Positions 8,131-17,185 of a DNA stretch of 64,000 bases are shown here, piece after piece. Source of the stretch: CBDDBH01 sp965225625 (GTDB taxonomy: Bacteria > Pseudomonadota > Gammaproteobacteria > JADZEE01); NCBI GenBank assembly GCA_965225625.1, contig CBDDBH010000019.1:1-64000 (forward strand). The letters run 5' to 3'. The number at the start of each line of letters is the position of its first letter. The first letter of the stretch is position 1. Below the pieces are notes generated by a model, which was not told the DNA's origin, made no database searches, and worked only from the letters and a program-made list of their open reading frames with translations. The position numbers and the translations under genes were made by a program.

Positions 8131-9356
8131 GTGAGACGCCGGACTTAGTGACACGCCCGACAGCGCTCCCGCAACCAGCAGCAGACGCCTTAAGCCACAG
8201 CGCGCGGCTGAGCCAGGAGATACAACGACGTATTGTCGATGCCGGCGGCTTCTTGAGCTTTGAAGATTTCATGCAGGCTGCACTTTATGCACCGGAGTTT
8301 GGGTACTACAGTTCCGAGCTGCGCAAGTTTGGTCCTCAGGGTGATTTCGTAACGGCACCGGAGCTCTCGCCGCTGTTTGCGGAGTGTGTTGCCAACCAGG
8401 TGTACGAAGTGCTGGAGCGTCTGGGTGGTGACTGCGAGATCCTCGAATTTGGCGCCGGCAGCGGGCGTTTTGCCGCCGGTCTGCTCGATTGTTTGAAAGT
8501 GTTAGGCGTGCATTCACTGCGTTATTCCATTGTTGAAGTCAGTGCTGCGCTTCGACGCCGACAGCAAAAAACGCTGGCGGAACATTGTGCATCCGTGCCC
8601 GTGTTGTGGCGCGATTCGCTTCCCGGGCACGCAGAGTTTCGAGGGCTGGTTATTGCAAACGAGGTACTGGATGCGATGCCGGTGCGTCGATTTCACAAAG
8701 TGGGTGCTAACGACTACGAAGAGCTTGGCGTGGGGCTACGCGACGGAGACTTCGCCTGGCAGGCACGGCCGGCAGACCGGGCGCTCGCCGCCGCCATAGA
8801 GTTCATCGAAAGACGCCTCGACGCGACCCTGCCGACAGATTATGTGTCGGAATTACGCCCCGCCGTGACGCCCTGGATTGCGGCGATTGCGGACTTTCTT
8901 GCCGAAGGCGTAGTCCTGATCGTCGATTATGGATATCCGCGGCACGACTATTACCATCGGGATCGCAATGCCGGGACACTGAGTTGCCATTACCAACACC
9001 GGGCCCACGATGATCCGTTTTTCCACGTCGGTCTGCAGGACATAAGCGCGGCTGTGGACTTCAGTGCCGTGGCACACGCCGGCGTCAGCAATGGCTTGAC
9101 GTTGGCCGGTTTTGCCACCCAGGCGCATTTTTTGCTGGGTTGTGGACTGGAGCACAGGCTCGCTGCGCGCGCGGATGCAACGGCCAGGCGTTACGCGGAA
9201 TTCGCCGCTCAGGCCAAGACGCTTACCTTGCCAGGGGAAATGGGGGAGTACTTCAAGGCGATCGCACTGGCGCGCGGTGTTGCGGGAGCGATGCGCGGGT
9301 TTTCAATTCGCGATATGAGTGGGCATATTGCGCCAGGGAAGGCCGATGCTCACTGA
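8127..9356 (+). CDS. SAM-dependent methyltransferase, MidA/NDUFAF7 family (DUF185)
   Basis: Bacterial member of the family that includes mitochondrial NDUFAF7 (MidA), an arginine methyltransferase needed for complex I assembly. The 409 residues include the family FMQAALYAPEFGYYS motif near 50, FVTAPELSPLFAE near 75, the SAM-binding ILEFGAGSGRFA motif near 110, and VIANEVLDAMPV near 175. The substrate in bacteria is not known. The start is a TTG at 8127 whose last bases overlap the stop of the lipoprotein gene, implying translational coupling. No closer start fits. Confidence 0.9.
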   Translation: MSETPDLVTRPTALPQPAADALSHSARLSQEIQRRIVDAGGFLSFEDFMQAALYAPEFGYYSSELRKFGPQGDFVTAPELSPLFAECVANQVYEVLERLGGDCEILEFGAGSGRFAAGLLDCLKVLGVHSLRYSIVEVSAALRRRQQKTLAEHCASVPVLWRDSLPGHAEFRGLVIANEVLDAMPVRRFHKVGANDYEELGVGLRDGDFAWQARPADRALAAAIEFIERRLDATLPTDYVSELRPAVTPWIAAIADFLAEGVVLIVDYGYPRHDYYHRDRNAGTLSCHYQHRAHDDPFFHVGLQDISAAVDFSAVAHAGVSNGLTLAGFATQAHFLLGCGLEHRLAARADATARRYAEFAAQAKTLTLPGEMGEYFKAIALARGVAGAMRGFSIRDMSGHIAPGKADAH

Positions 9357-9439
9357 TCGCTGCGCCAAGTCGCCAAGCTGGGCCGGGTCTTTAGCGTTAC
9401 GGGCGAAATGCCGAGTGTAACCAAACAGGAGCGTACGTT

Positions 9440-10240
9440 CTGGAACCCCTGCAATTATTGATACTCGGTCTCGTCCAGGGGTTTACTGAGTTTCTGCCAG
9501 TGTCCAGCTCGGGACATCTCGTGCTGGTGCCGAAACTCGCCGGTTGGTCCGATCAGGGGCTCGCATATGATGTCGCGGCGCATATTGGCACCTTGCTCGC
9601 CGTGGCCGGCTACTACCGGCGTGAGTTGTTGTTGATGCTGGCCGAGTGGAATCGGCACCTGCGTGGCCGTCCCCTCAACGCGCATAGTCGTCTGGCGTGG
9701 GCCGTGCTGGGCGGAACCGTGCCGATAATGTTGTTCGGATTACTCATCCACGAGCTCGCTGCGACCGCGTTGCGCAATACCGCGATCGTGGCCGCGGCGA
9801 CGATCGTGTTCGGCTTACTGCTGTGGTACGCCGACCATCGGGGTAGCCGCACACGCGACGAAAACACTTTGCGCATGAGCGATGTAATGATCATCGGCTG
9901 CGCTCAGGTACTGGCGCTAGTGCCGGGGACGTCCCGATCGGGGATCACGATTACCGCTGCTCTTTTTTGCGGGTTAACCCGTCAAGCCGCGGCACGATAC
10001 TCGTTTCTATTATCGGTCCCCGTAATTTTGATGGCCGGGGGCTACGAAGTGATCAAATTACTGGATACCGGTACGCCGGTGAGTTGGGGTGGGTTGTTCA
10101 CGGTCACGGCGGTGTCGTTTGCAAGCGCTTACGCGTGTATCCATTTTTTCTTGAAGTTAGTTGATCGCATAGGTATGGCCCCGTTCGCCATCTATCGGTG
10201 CATCCTGGGCGCAGGCCTGCTCGCGATCTATTGGCGGTAA
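9440..10240 (+). CDS. uppP: Undecaprenyl-diphosphatase UppP (BacA)
   Basis: Multi-pass membrane phosphatase that recycles undecaprenyl pyrophosphate to the monophosphate carrier used for peptidoglycan and other envelope polymers; excess confers bacitracin resistance. The GFTEFLPVSSSGHL motif near residue 15 and LVPGTSRSGITIT near 155 carry the conserved Glu, Ser and Arg residues. There are about seven to eight membrane segments. No in-frame ATG or GTG exists upstream. The only standard start is a TTG at 9458 without a ribosome site, while a CTG at 9440 lies eight bases after AGGAG and gives the usual family N-terminal length. I favour CTG, with TTG 9458 as the alternative. Confidence 0.9.
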   Translation: MEPLQLLILGLVQGFTEFLPVSSSGHLVLVPKLAGWSDQGLAYDVAAHIGTLLAVAGYYRRELLLMLAEWNRHLRGRPLNAHSRLAWAVLGGTVPIMLFGLLIHELAATALRNTAIVAAATIVFGLLLWYADHRGSRTRDENTLRMSDVMIIGCAQVLALVPGTSRSGITITAALFCGLTRQAAARYSFLLSVPVILMAGGYEVIKLLDTGTPVSWGGLFTVTAVSFASAYACIHFFLKLVDRIGMAPFAIYRCILGAGLLAIYWR

Positions 10241-10245
10241 CGGGA

Positions 10246-11457
10246 TCAGCGAGCCAAAGCGCCGGTAATTGCTTGCAGGCGACGTTGTCGCAAACGCGTC
10301 GCAATACTCTCACCGGCCAAATTTTGCGCGGACAGGTCGCGAACATTAACCGCGGCGGCGGCCGCGCGCGCGCCGCGTAGCAGTTGTACTTGAGGATAAG
10401 CGCGTTGCTCCAGTCCCCGGCGACCGCGCGCGTCAGCTTCACAGGCAATGAGAAACTGGTCGAAGCGCTCAACGCGCCGAAAAGCATCCAGACCTTCCAA
10501 CATCTCAAGCACCGTGCTTGGGCGCAGCTCTTGCGCTCGGTGACAATGTGAATGGTAGCGCGCAACCTGGATTGCGAGGTCGCGGTAGTTTTTGGGGACT
10601 CTGTAGCGCCTGCAACAAGCGCCCACGAGTTCGACGCTGCGCGCCTCATGGCCGCGGTGACTAGGCCATATTTCGGGCGGCGTCGTGCCTTTGCCCAAAT
10701 CGTGCATTAATGCAGCGAACCGGATCTGTGGGTCGTCGGTAAGTCGCGCCGCCTGATCCATTACCAGAAGAATGTGAACGCCGGTATCGACTTCGGGGTG
10801 ATGTTTCTCGGGCTGTGGCACACCGAACAGTCGATCCAGTTCGGGGAGTAACTGAACCAGAGCATTACACTCGCGCAGCACCTCGATGAAGCGCCTAGGG
10901 CTTGCTTCGGTTAATGCCCGTTGCCACTCGGTCCAGACACGTTCCGGCGCCAGAGTTGCCAACTCTTGCGAATCGGCAATGTCGCGCATTAGCTCCAAAG
11001 TCTCCGGCGCGACTACAAATTGAAAGCGCGCGGCAAATCGCGCAACCCGCAAGACCCGCAGGGGATCTTCGGTAAATGCGGGGGATACGTGGCGCAGTAT
11101 TCTGCCGGCAAGATCGCGCTGACCGCCGTGCGGATCGATGATGTTGCCATGCGGATCTTCGGCCATGGCGTTAATGGTCAGATCGCGGCGCTGCAGATCC
11201 TCCTCCAGGCTGACATCTGCGGAAGCGTTAACTTCGAACCCCCTGTAGCCGGGCGCGGTTTTGCGCTCGGTACGCGCCAATGCATATTCTTCATGCGTTT
11301 GCGGATGCAGGAACACTGGGAAGTCGTGGCCTACGCGGCGATAACCTGCCGTTTCAAGTTGCGCCGGCGTGGCACCGACAACGACCCAATCGCAATCCTT
11401 CTCGGGGCGACCGAGTAGGCGGTCGCGCACGGAACCACCGACTTTGTATATCTTCAC
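10246..11457 (-). CDS. cca: CCA-adding tRNA nucleotidyltransferase (with HD domain)
   Basis: Adds or repairs the 3' CCA of tRNAs. The nucleotidyltransferase head shows KVGGSVRDRLLGR at residues 4-16, the metal-binding DCD pair near 22 and RRDLTINAMA near 90. After the RNA-binding neck an HD phosphohydrolase domain follows (ALMHDLGKGTTP near residue 240), as in gammaproteobacterial CCA enzymes that also have phosphatase and phosphodiesterase activity. The length of 403 residues is normal. It is convergent with uppP, only five bases away. Confidence 0.96.
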   Translation of the reverse strand: MKIYKVGGSVRDRLLGRPEKDCDWVVVGATPAQLETAGYRRVGHDFPVFLHPQTHEEYALARTERKTAPGYRGFEVNASADVSLEEDLQRRDLTINAMAEDPHGNIIDPHGGQRDLAGRILRHVSPAFTEDPLRVLRVARFAARFQFVVAPETLELMRDIADSQELATLAPERVWTEWQRALTEASPRRFIEVLRECNALVQLLPELDRLFGVPQPEKHHPEVDTGVHILLVMDQAARLTDDPQIRFAALMHDLGKGTTPPEIWPSHRGHEARSVELVGACCRRYRVPKNYRDLAIQVARYHSHCHRAQELRPSTVLEMLEGLDAFRRVERFDQFLIACEADARGRRGLEQRAYPQVQLLRGARAAAAAVNVRDLSAQNLAGESIATRLRQRRLQAITGALAR

Positions 11458-11518
11458 GGGCTCAATTCTATCGCGCTAGCCGAAGTAGTTAAGGATGTCG
11501 GTTGTTTTGAACTGCTTC

Positions 11519-13476
11519 TCACACTTTGCAGTTGGCACCTTTTGGGCTGCGCCTGTTGGGGATTGCCGCTAGTCGGCTGTCAAGCGTGTCGATGGTCTGC
11601 GCCATGCGCCACTGATATACGGCGGTATAAAACAGAGATCTGCGAACATAACGACGTGTTTCGGTAAACGGGATTAATTCGATCCAGTCCTCCGCGCGCA
11701 TGCAGCTTTGCTTGGGCTGCCAGGTACGAACCCGGTGCGGCCCGGCATTATAGGCAGCAGCCGCCATTGCGACGTTGCCGCTGAATCTATCCAGCATTTG
11801 CTTCAGATAAGCACTACCGATCGTGACATTGGTTTTTGCGTTTTGCAGTTGGCGGGTATTGGAAAGATTGTAGCCAATGGACTTGGCCGTCTCGCGGCCC
11901 GTCGCCGGCATGACCTGCATAAGACCCAACGCGCCTGCGGGTGAGCGAGCGTCTTCCATGAACGCGCTTTCGGCACGGATAATACTGAACATAAATGCCT
12001 GGGGAATTTTGCGCTTGGTCGCGTACTTTGCTACCAATGCCTCGTATTGGATCGGAAACCGAATTTCTAAATCGTCGAAAGAACGCGCCTTACCCAGGGT
12101 CATAATGGCGCGGTCGTGCCAGCCGAGCTTGTGCGCAAGCGCTGCCGCCAGTTCCAGTTGACGCGGTGAATCCATGCGACGCGTTTCGTACAACCACTCG
12201 CGCCGACCCTCGTAAATCATATCCACATGGTAAAACTCCCGCGCCCGTGCCAGGCCCGGCTCTGCGCTAACTTCATCCATTTCCAACTCAGTGAACTGTA
12301 CTGGGTGGTTCTGCATTTTGTAGGCAACATTGAGGCGGTCGGCAGCGCGGAATCCGTAGTAATCCCGCTCGTTGGAAAGGCGCCGGTAAATCGCCAGCGC
12401 GGCTTCTTGATCACCTGACTCCTCGGCAGCCCGTGCGCGCCAATAATCCCAGCGCAACACATTCATCTTTGCTGCAGGCGGTTGCTCAGTCCAACGAGCC
12501 AGTGCCGCCCAATTCTGGCTACGAATAGCTGCGCGCAAACGAGAACGTTGGACGTCCTGGTCGACGAAATTGTCCGGGATTGCGTCGTGCAAGGCGATTT
12601 GCTCGTCGTGGTCTTGACTGACTGCGCTGCTTCGAAGCTATACCGCGAACGCAATTTAGGCCATTGCCTGATGGCGAAATCGAGACTACGGCGCGCAGAT
12701 CGCTCAATAGCATAGGCCACTATTTCGCGGGCTCTCGGTGTGTCGTCGGCTAGCGCCTTGTTGCGCAAGGCACGCGCCGGATCGCGACGGGCCTCGCGCC
12801 AAAGCGTCACCCAGCGCTCGGAATCCGCCGGCAATTTGCGCCCAAGATACCCAGCAAGCGCAGGGTTACCTTCTGCGATCGTGATTCGGATCCGCTGCCA
12901 CAGCAATTGCTCGGTAAGAAGTGAGCTTTTGTACAACAACGCGAATGCCGGGTCGCATTGCTCATGCTGCGATTCGCCTATCATCCACAACGGGATTGCA
13001 TCCTGGACGACACCGCTGAGCGCTTTGGTCTTAACCCGCGCGAGCAATTGGGCGCATTGAAGCTTGGCGCTGCGCTGCGGGCGGTAATCCTGCAAGAATG
13101 TCTTCCACTGGTTTCGGCGTGCCAGTTGCTCGAGCCAGCGCGTTCTCAGTGACTCGCCCATGGCCGTATTCTCGTTTGCCGCGAGGAACTCGCGAACGTC
13201 GGCACGCTTTGCACGATGCAGATTGCGCCGCAATTGTTCGTAACGCAGATAGGGAAACAAGGGATAGTCTTCCAGCCCTTGTGCGATCTGGGCTGATTTC
13301 GTGCGCTGTCCGGCATTTAGCGCCTTCGTCGCAGCGCGGAATTTCAGGCGTTGCGCAGCAAGGTCGGCCGCTGCCCAGAGCGATGGTGTGATTAGCAGTG
13401 ACGCGAGCAGCAGCGTTGACAGCAATGTCGAGTTTCGGGAATTCAACGTAATCTGTGCGCCATGTGGGCTGCTCAA
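11519..13476 (-). CDS. slt: Soluble lytic murein transglycosylase Slt, interrupted by one frameshift
   Basis: Periplasmic enzyme that cleaves peptidoglycan glycan strands to 1,6-anhydro-muropeptides. The upstream frame (13476-12463) holds a signal peptide and most of the superhelical U-domain. The downstream frame (to 11519) holds the linker and the SLT catalytic domain, with catalytic Glu in IIRAESAFM, the ALGLMQVMPATG motif and AYNAGPHRV. The frames must join between about 12633 and 12616, where a tandem GTCA sits; one base is missing or two are extra. The joined protein of about 650 residues has the expected length. The start is a TTG at 13476 without a clear ribosome site. Sequencing error or a recent pseudogene are both possible. 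Confidence 0.88.
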
Positions 13477-13674
13477 CGGTAAGTGCCTGCCGGCACGTAT
13501 TGGGAACGGTCAATTTTCAGGCTTGCGTGCGTCCTTCGCAACTCCCGCTAAAACCTTAGGCTACAATGGCATCATAGGGGCGACAGGCTCAAATTGTCAT
13601 TGGCCAGCCATCGCATTTGACCATTAGCTGTGGCGATGGTTTGCTAAGCGAACAAAAAGTTCGAGGCGACGCAG

Positions 13675-14073
13675 GTGTTGGAACGTTCGGGAAGTCATGA
13701 GCTCGAGCAGATTCTCGATTTGGTCGAGCAAGCCGACGCTGCGCCCGACAATGGCAAAAGACTGTTGTGTGCGGCATGCGCCACGCCAATAACCACTGAC
13801 GCCAACCGAATTTCAGTTAATGGCGGTCACGCTCACACATTTACCAATCCGAATGGCGTCACCTATCAAATCACCTGCTTTCAAAGCGCCAGCGGCTGCG
13901 GATTATTCGGCCGTACGACAAATGAATTCAGTTGGTTTGCAGGTTTTCGCTGGCAGGTTGCCGTATGTGCAGGGTGTGCAGAGCACCTTGGTTGGCGGTT
14001 TCGCAGTGATGCCCGATCCTTCTACGGTCTTATCGACGAACGCCTGATCCGAGAAAGCAACGAATCATCTTAG
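13675..14073 (+). CDS. Bacterial cereblon-like CULT domain protein
   Basis: A 132-residue, single-domain protein of the CULT family, the thalidomide-binding domain of eukaryotic cereblon. Zinc ligands are Cys32, Cys35, Cys98 and Cys101. The aromatic cage residues are Trp87, Trp93 and Trp107, with Phe109 in the place of human Phe402. Asn58-Pro59 matches the Asn-Pro pair on the ligand loop. The order and spacing agree with human cereblon and with the Magnetospirillum protein MsCI4, as I remember them. Known CULT domains bind cyclic imides; the bacterial role is unknown. No secretion signal, so cytosolic. GTG start at 13675 follows GAGG by eight bases. First gene of a four-gene operon. Confidence 0.85.
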   Translation: MLERSGSHELEQILDLVEQADAAPDNGKRLLCAACATPITTDANRISVNGGHAHTFTNPNGVTYQITCFQSASGCGLFGRTTNEFSWFAGFRWQVAVCAGCAEHLGWRFRSDARSFYGLIDERLIRESNESS

Positions 14074-14076
14074 CGC

Positions 14077-14565
14077 GTGTATATTCAAATAATCGCCGCC
14101 GTCGTACTGATCCCGCCATGTCTCGCCGGCGCAGCGATTGCGCTTAATCGCGCACCGTTGCGCGGGTCCCCGGGTTTTGTGTTCCGGCTGAAAAAATATC
14201 TGATGGCGAATGTCGCGGAAACCGACGCGGTTTCGGTTTACCCCGAGCTCAGGCCCAGACACTACGCGGCGGCGCCCCAACAGACGTTCGCTGTCGTATG
14301 CGCCGCGATTGAGGCGTTAGGATGGGATCTCCACAACCAGATCCCCACGCAATTTGAAGCGCGAGTGACTATTACCACCCCATTATTGCGTTTCAAAGAT
14401 GACCTGCGGGTACGCGTGCAATCCGAATCCGAGGAGCGTAGTTACCTGTTAGTGCGTTCACGCTCTCGTGTCGGCCGCGGCGATTTTGGCGCCAATGTGC
14501 GTCACATACTGGCACTGTATGACAGCATGAGTCGCCACGGTGCGAGAGCATTGGACGCGCCGTGA
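14077..14565 (+). CDS. DUF1499 family protein
   Basis: A 162-residue protein with one N-terminal hydrophobic segment (IIAAVVLIPPCLAGAAIAL), probably a membrane anchor, followed by a DUF1499 domain. Its recognisable blocks are YPELRPRHYAAAPQQTFAVV, FKDDLRVRVQSE and the terminal SRSRVGRGDFGANVRHI. DUF1499 has no established function. It starts with GTG at 14077, three bases after the CULT gene, and its stop overlaps the next start (GTGA), so the genes are probably co-translated. Confidence 0.8.
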   Translation: MYIQIIAAVVLIPPCLAGAAIALNRAPLRGSPGFVFRLKKYLMANVAETDAVSVYPELRPRHYAAAPQQTFAVVCAAIEALGWDLHNQIPTQFEARVTITTPLLRFKDDLRVRVQSESEERSYLLVRSRSRVGRGDFGANVRHILALYDSMSRHGARALDAP

Positions 14566-15569
14566 TCGAGGCAAGTTATGGGCATCTGCCTCTGGCGGTG
14601 GTGCGGCGCGGCGAACAGGTCGAGAGCGTTCACTACGGTTCTATCGCGGTGGTGGATATCAACGGCGAGATATTGAAGAGTGTCGGCAACCCCCTGGCCC
14701 TCACCTACCTGCGTTCAACACTCAAACCGCTACAAGCCTTGCCACTCATGGCGCACCCGGGAGTCTCGCAACTTAATTTAAGCGCGGCCGAAATCGCTAC
14801 GCTGTGTTCCAGCCACTCCGGCGAACCCCGGCATGTCGATGCCGTTTTGTCCGTGCTTGCCAAAGCGGGCCGCACCAAGCAGGAGCTTCGCTGCGGCGTG
14901 CATCCGCCGCTGTATTTCGCGGCCTTTGGACAAAGTCCGGTGGCGGGGGAGGTATACACACCGTTGCAGAACAACTGTTCAGGCAAACACGCAGGAATGT
15001 TGGCGTTGTGTGGTTTGTTGAATGCAGATCCGGGTAATTATCTTGATGCGGAGCACCCAGTGCAGCAGGCAATACTCCAAGCCATCAAGCATTTTAGCGG
15101 TTACCGGGAGCCACGCATGGGTATTGACGGCTGCAGCGCGCCTAACTTTGCCGCTCCGCTGTCGGCATTGGCACGCGCTTATGCAAGATTGAGCGAGGCG
15201 GCCCACGACCCACAGTACGGCGATGCACACCAACGGATTTTCTCGGCGGTGGCGGAACATCCGGAGATGGTGTCAGGATTGGCACGTCTGGACCTCGCAC
15301 TGACCCACGCTGGACAGGGTCGGTTTATTAGCAAAGGTGGTGCTGAGGGCATGCAGGCGCTCGGCGTGCGTCAACCTGGCATCGGCATTGCTATAAAAAT
15401 CGCCGACGGCAACGCCCGGGCGCTACCCGTTGTCGCAGTAGAGGTATTGCGGCAACTCGATTTGATAGACAGTATCGAAGGTACTCCGCTTGCCGACTAT
15501 GCGAGGGTACGCCTGACCAATTTCCGTGGAACTGAGGTGGGTGATATACGGCCCGTGTTCTCACTATGA
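14562..15569 (+). CDS. L-asparaginase II, Rhizobium etli type
   Basis: Hydrolyses L-asparagine to aspartate and ammonia; this family (PF06089) is unrelated to the enteric AnsA/AnsB enzymes. The family's catalytic and metal residues are visible: Ser52 and Lys55 in RSTLKPLQ, Cys139 and Lys142 in NNCSGKHAG, and Cys191 in GIDGCSAPNF. Their spacing matches the serine/lysine and zinc-binding residues described for the R. etli inducible enzyme. At 335 residues it is full length. No signal peptide, so cytosolic. The GTG start overlaps the DUF1499 stop, and the stop overlaps the yjbQ start (ATGA). Confidence 0.88.
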   Translation: MIEASYGHLPLAVVRRGEQVESVHYGSIAVVDINGEILKSVGNPLALTYLRSTLKPLQALPLMAHPGVSQLNLSAAEIATLCSSHSGEPRHVDAVLSVLAKAGRTKQELRCGVHPPLYFAAFGQSPVAGEVYTPLQNNCSGKHAGMLALCGLLNADPGNYLDAEHPVQQAILQAIKHFSGYREPRMGIDGCSAPNFAAPLSALARAYARLSEAAHDPQYGDAHQRIFSAVAEHPEMVSGLARLDLALTHAGQGRFISKGGAEGMQALGVRQPGIGIAIKIADGNARALPVVAVEVLRQLDLIDSIEGTPLADYARVRLTNFRGTEVGDIRPVFSL

Positions 15570-15982
15570 TGTTACAAACAACCATCGGTATCAGCACGCA
15601 AGGCCGAAGTAGCTACGAGCTTACCAATGAATTACGCCGCCTTGTGGAGCGCTCTGGGATCGAGCGTGGTTTATGTAATGTATTTATCAAGCATACCAGC
15701 GCTTCGCTGATGATTTGCGAAAACGCGGACTCCGACGTACGCCGCGATCTGGAAACGTTCATGACTCGCCTGGTTCCCGATGGTGATGCAATGTTCACAC
15801 ACACCACGGAAGGGCCGGACGATATGCCGGCACATGTACGTTCGGTTTTGACCCAAACGACGCTCACGGTTCCGGTCAGCAATGGTGCGTGCGCCTTTGG
15901 GAACTGGCAAGGTCTGTATCTATGGGAGCATCGTGCTCGAGGCAGACAACGGGAAGTAATCGTGACGATCTATGGTGAATGA
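15566..15982 (+). CDS. yjbQ: YjbQ/UPF0047 family protein
   Basis: A 138-residue protein of the secondary thiamine-phosphate synthase enzyme family (UPF0047). It carries CNVFIKHTSASLMICENAD near residues 37-55, a THTTEGPDDMPAHV block near 80, and GTW-type QGLYLWEHR near 115. Some relatives have weak thiamine phosphate synthase activity when overproduced, but the normal role is not established. Last gene of the CULT operon, overlapping the asparaginase stop by four bases. Confidence 0.88.
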   Translation: MMLQTTIGISTQGRSSYELTNELRRLVERSGIERGLCNVFIKHTSASLMICENADSDVRRDLETFMTRLVPDGDAMFTHTTEGPDDMPAHVRSVLTQTTLTVPVSNGACAFGNWQGLYLWEHRARGRQREVIVTIYGE

Positions 15983-16002
15983 CAATGCGCGTTAGCGCAT
16001 TG
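15983..16002. terminator. Perfect 8-bp hairpin between convergent yjbQ and hemH
   Basis: CAATGCGC (15983-15990) and GCGCATTG (15995-16002) pair perfectly around a GTTA tetraloop. The hairpin begins directly after the yjbQ stop and lies eight bases beyond the hemH stop at 16011. It is well placed to end transcription or protect 3' ends in both directions. Neither side has a run of T, so it is not a classical intrinsic terminator. Confidence 0.4.
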
Positions 16003-16010
16003 TCCAATGG

Positions 16011-17036
16011 CTAGTCCCAGCCCTTAATATGTCGCCGGATTAAATCAACCAGCATGTGCAGGTGAGCATCGCTGTTATTTAATGCCTCGATGTAGCGAAA
16101 CTTTTCGCCGCCGGCATCCAGAAAAACTTGGCGATAGCGAATGTCCATCTCTTCCAGGGTTTCCAGGCAGTCTGCGGCGAAACCCGGACAGATCACCTCT
16201 ACGCTCTTCACCCCTCGCCGGGCTAACTTCAACAACGCTTCATCAGCATAGGGTTGTAACCAGGGCGCTCGACCGAGCCGAGATTGAAATGCTATTTGCC
16301 ACTGACCGTCATCTAGGTTGAGCCCTGCGGCAATACGCTGAGCGGTGTATTCGCATTGCTGAGCGTAGGGATCGCCCGCCTGTGCATACGCCTGCGGAAT
16401 GCCATGAAACGAAAAAACCAGGTGTTCGCTGCGTCCATGCTCGGCCCAGTTGGATTCGATCGATTTGCGGATCGCGTCGAGGTAACCGGGATCTGCATAA
16501 TAACTGGTTATCGTGCGCACGCTTGGAACACGACGCCAGCGACTGAGTTCTGTGTTCATCGCCTCAAATGTGGATGCCGTGGTCGTCGCGGAATATTGCG
16601 GGTACAACGGTAATAGCAGCACTCTGTCCACACCCTGCGCTCGAAGTGCGTGCAGCGCGTGCGCAATAGACGGCTTGCCATAGCGCATACCCAATGCGAG
16701 TTTTATCGAACCGGCATTTTCCGCACCGAGTAGGCGTTGCAATCCCTGCAGTTGTTGTTGTGAGATACTGAGCAGCGGAGAACCCTGTGCAGTCCACACT
16801 TTGGCGTATGCGCTCGCGCTGCGCCGCGGCCGAAACGGCAGGATGAAGCCATGGAGAATCAACCACCACAGCCAACGTGGCAGTTCGACGACCCGCGGAT
16901 CGGACAGAAATTCCCGCAAAAAACGTCGTACTGCCGCTGGTGTCGGCGCGTCCGGTGTGCCCAGATTTGTAAGCAGCACTCCGGTATTCGGATTTTGCGA
17001 CGGATCAAAGTCACCGCCGTTCAGGTACGTCGCCAT
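16011..17036 (-). CDS. hemH: Ferrochelatase HemH
   Basis: Inserts Fe2+ into protoporphyrin IX, the last step of protoheme synthesis. The 341-residue protein has GVLLTNLGTPDAPTP at the start, catalytic His in the FSFHGIPQAYAQAGDPY motif near residue 200, and the ferrochelatase signature VICPGFAADCLETLEEM near 280 with its conserved Glu. I start at the ATG at 17036; an ATG at 17045 is equally possible, and a longer frame to 17123 lacks conservation. It is convergent with the yjbQ operon. Confidence 0.95.
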   Translation of the reverse strand: MATYLNGGDFDPSQNPNTGVLLTNLGTPDAPTPAAVRRFLREFLSDPRVVELPRWLWWLILHGFILPFRPRRSASAYAKVWTAQGSPLLSISQQQLQGLQRLLGAENAGSIKLALGMRYGKPSIAHALHALRAQGVDRVLLLPLYPQYSATTTASTFEAMNTELSRWRRVPSVRTITSYYADPGYLDAIRKSIESNWAEHGRSEHLVFSFHGIPQAYAQAGDPYAQQCEYTAQRIAAGLNLDDGQWQIAFQSRLGRAPWLQPYADEALLKLARRGVKSVEVICPGFAADCLETLEEMDIRYRQVFLDAGGEKFRYIEALNNSDAHLHMLVDLIRRHIKGWD

Positions 17037-17185
17037 GGCCAACATTGTACGCAAGTACCCGTAAACGGTCCTTGGCGACGTGCTTATGGATACCAGGTAG
17101 GAGCGTGGGCACCTGCGCCGCACGTGCCGAAGTCAATCCCGCTGCACCACAGCCCAAGCTGCATTGTCCGCCGAGAGATTGAAGT

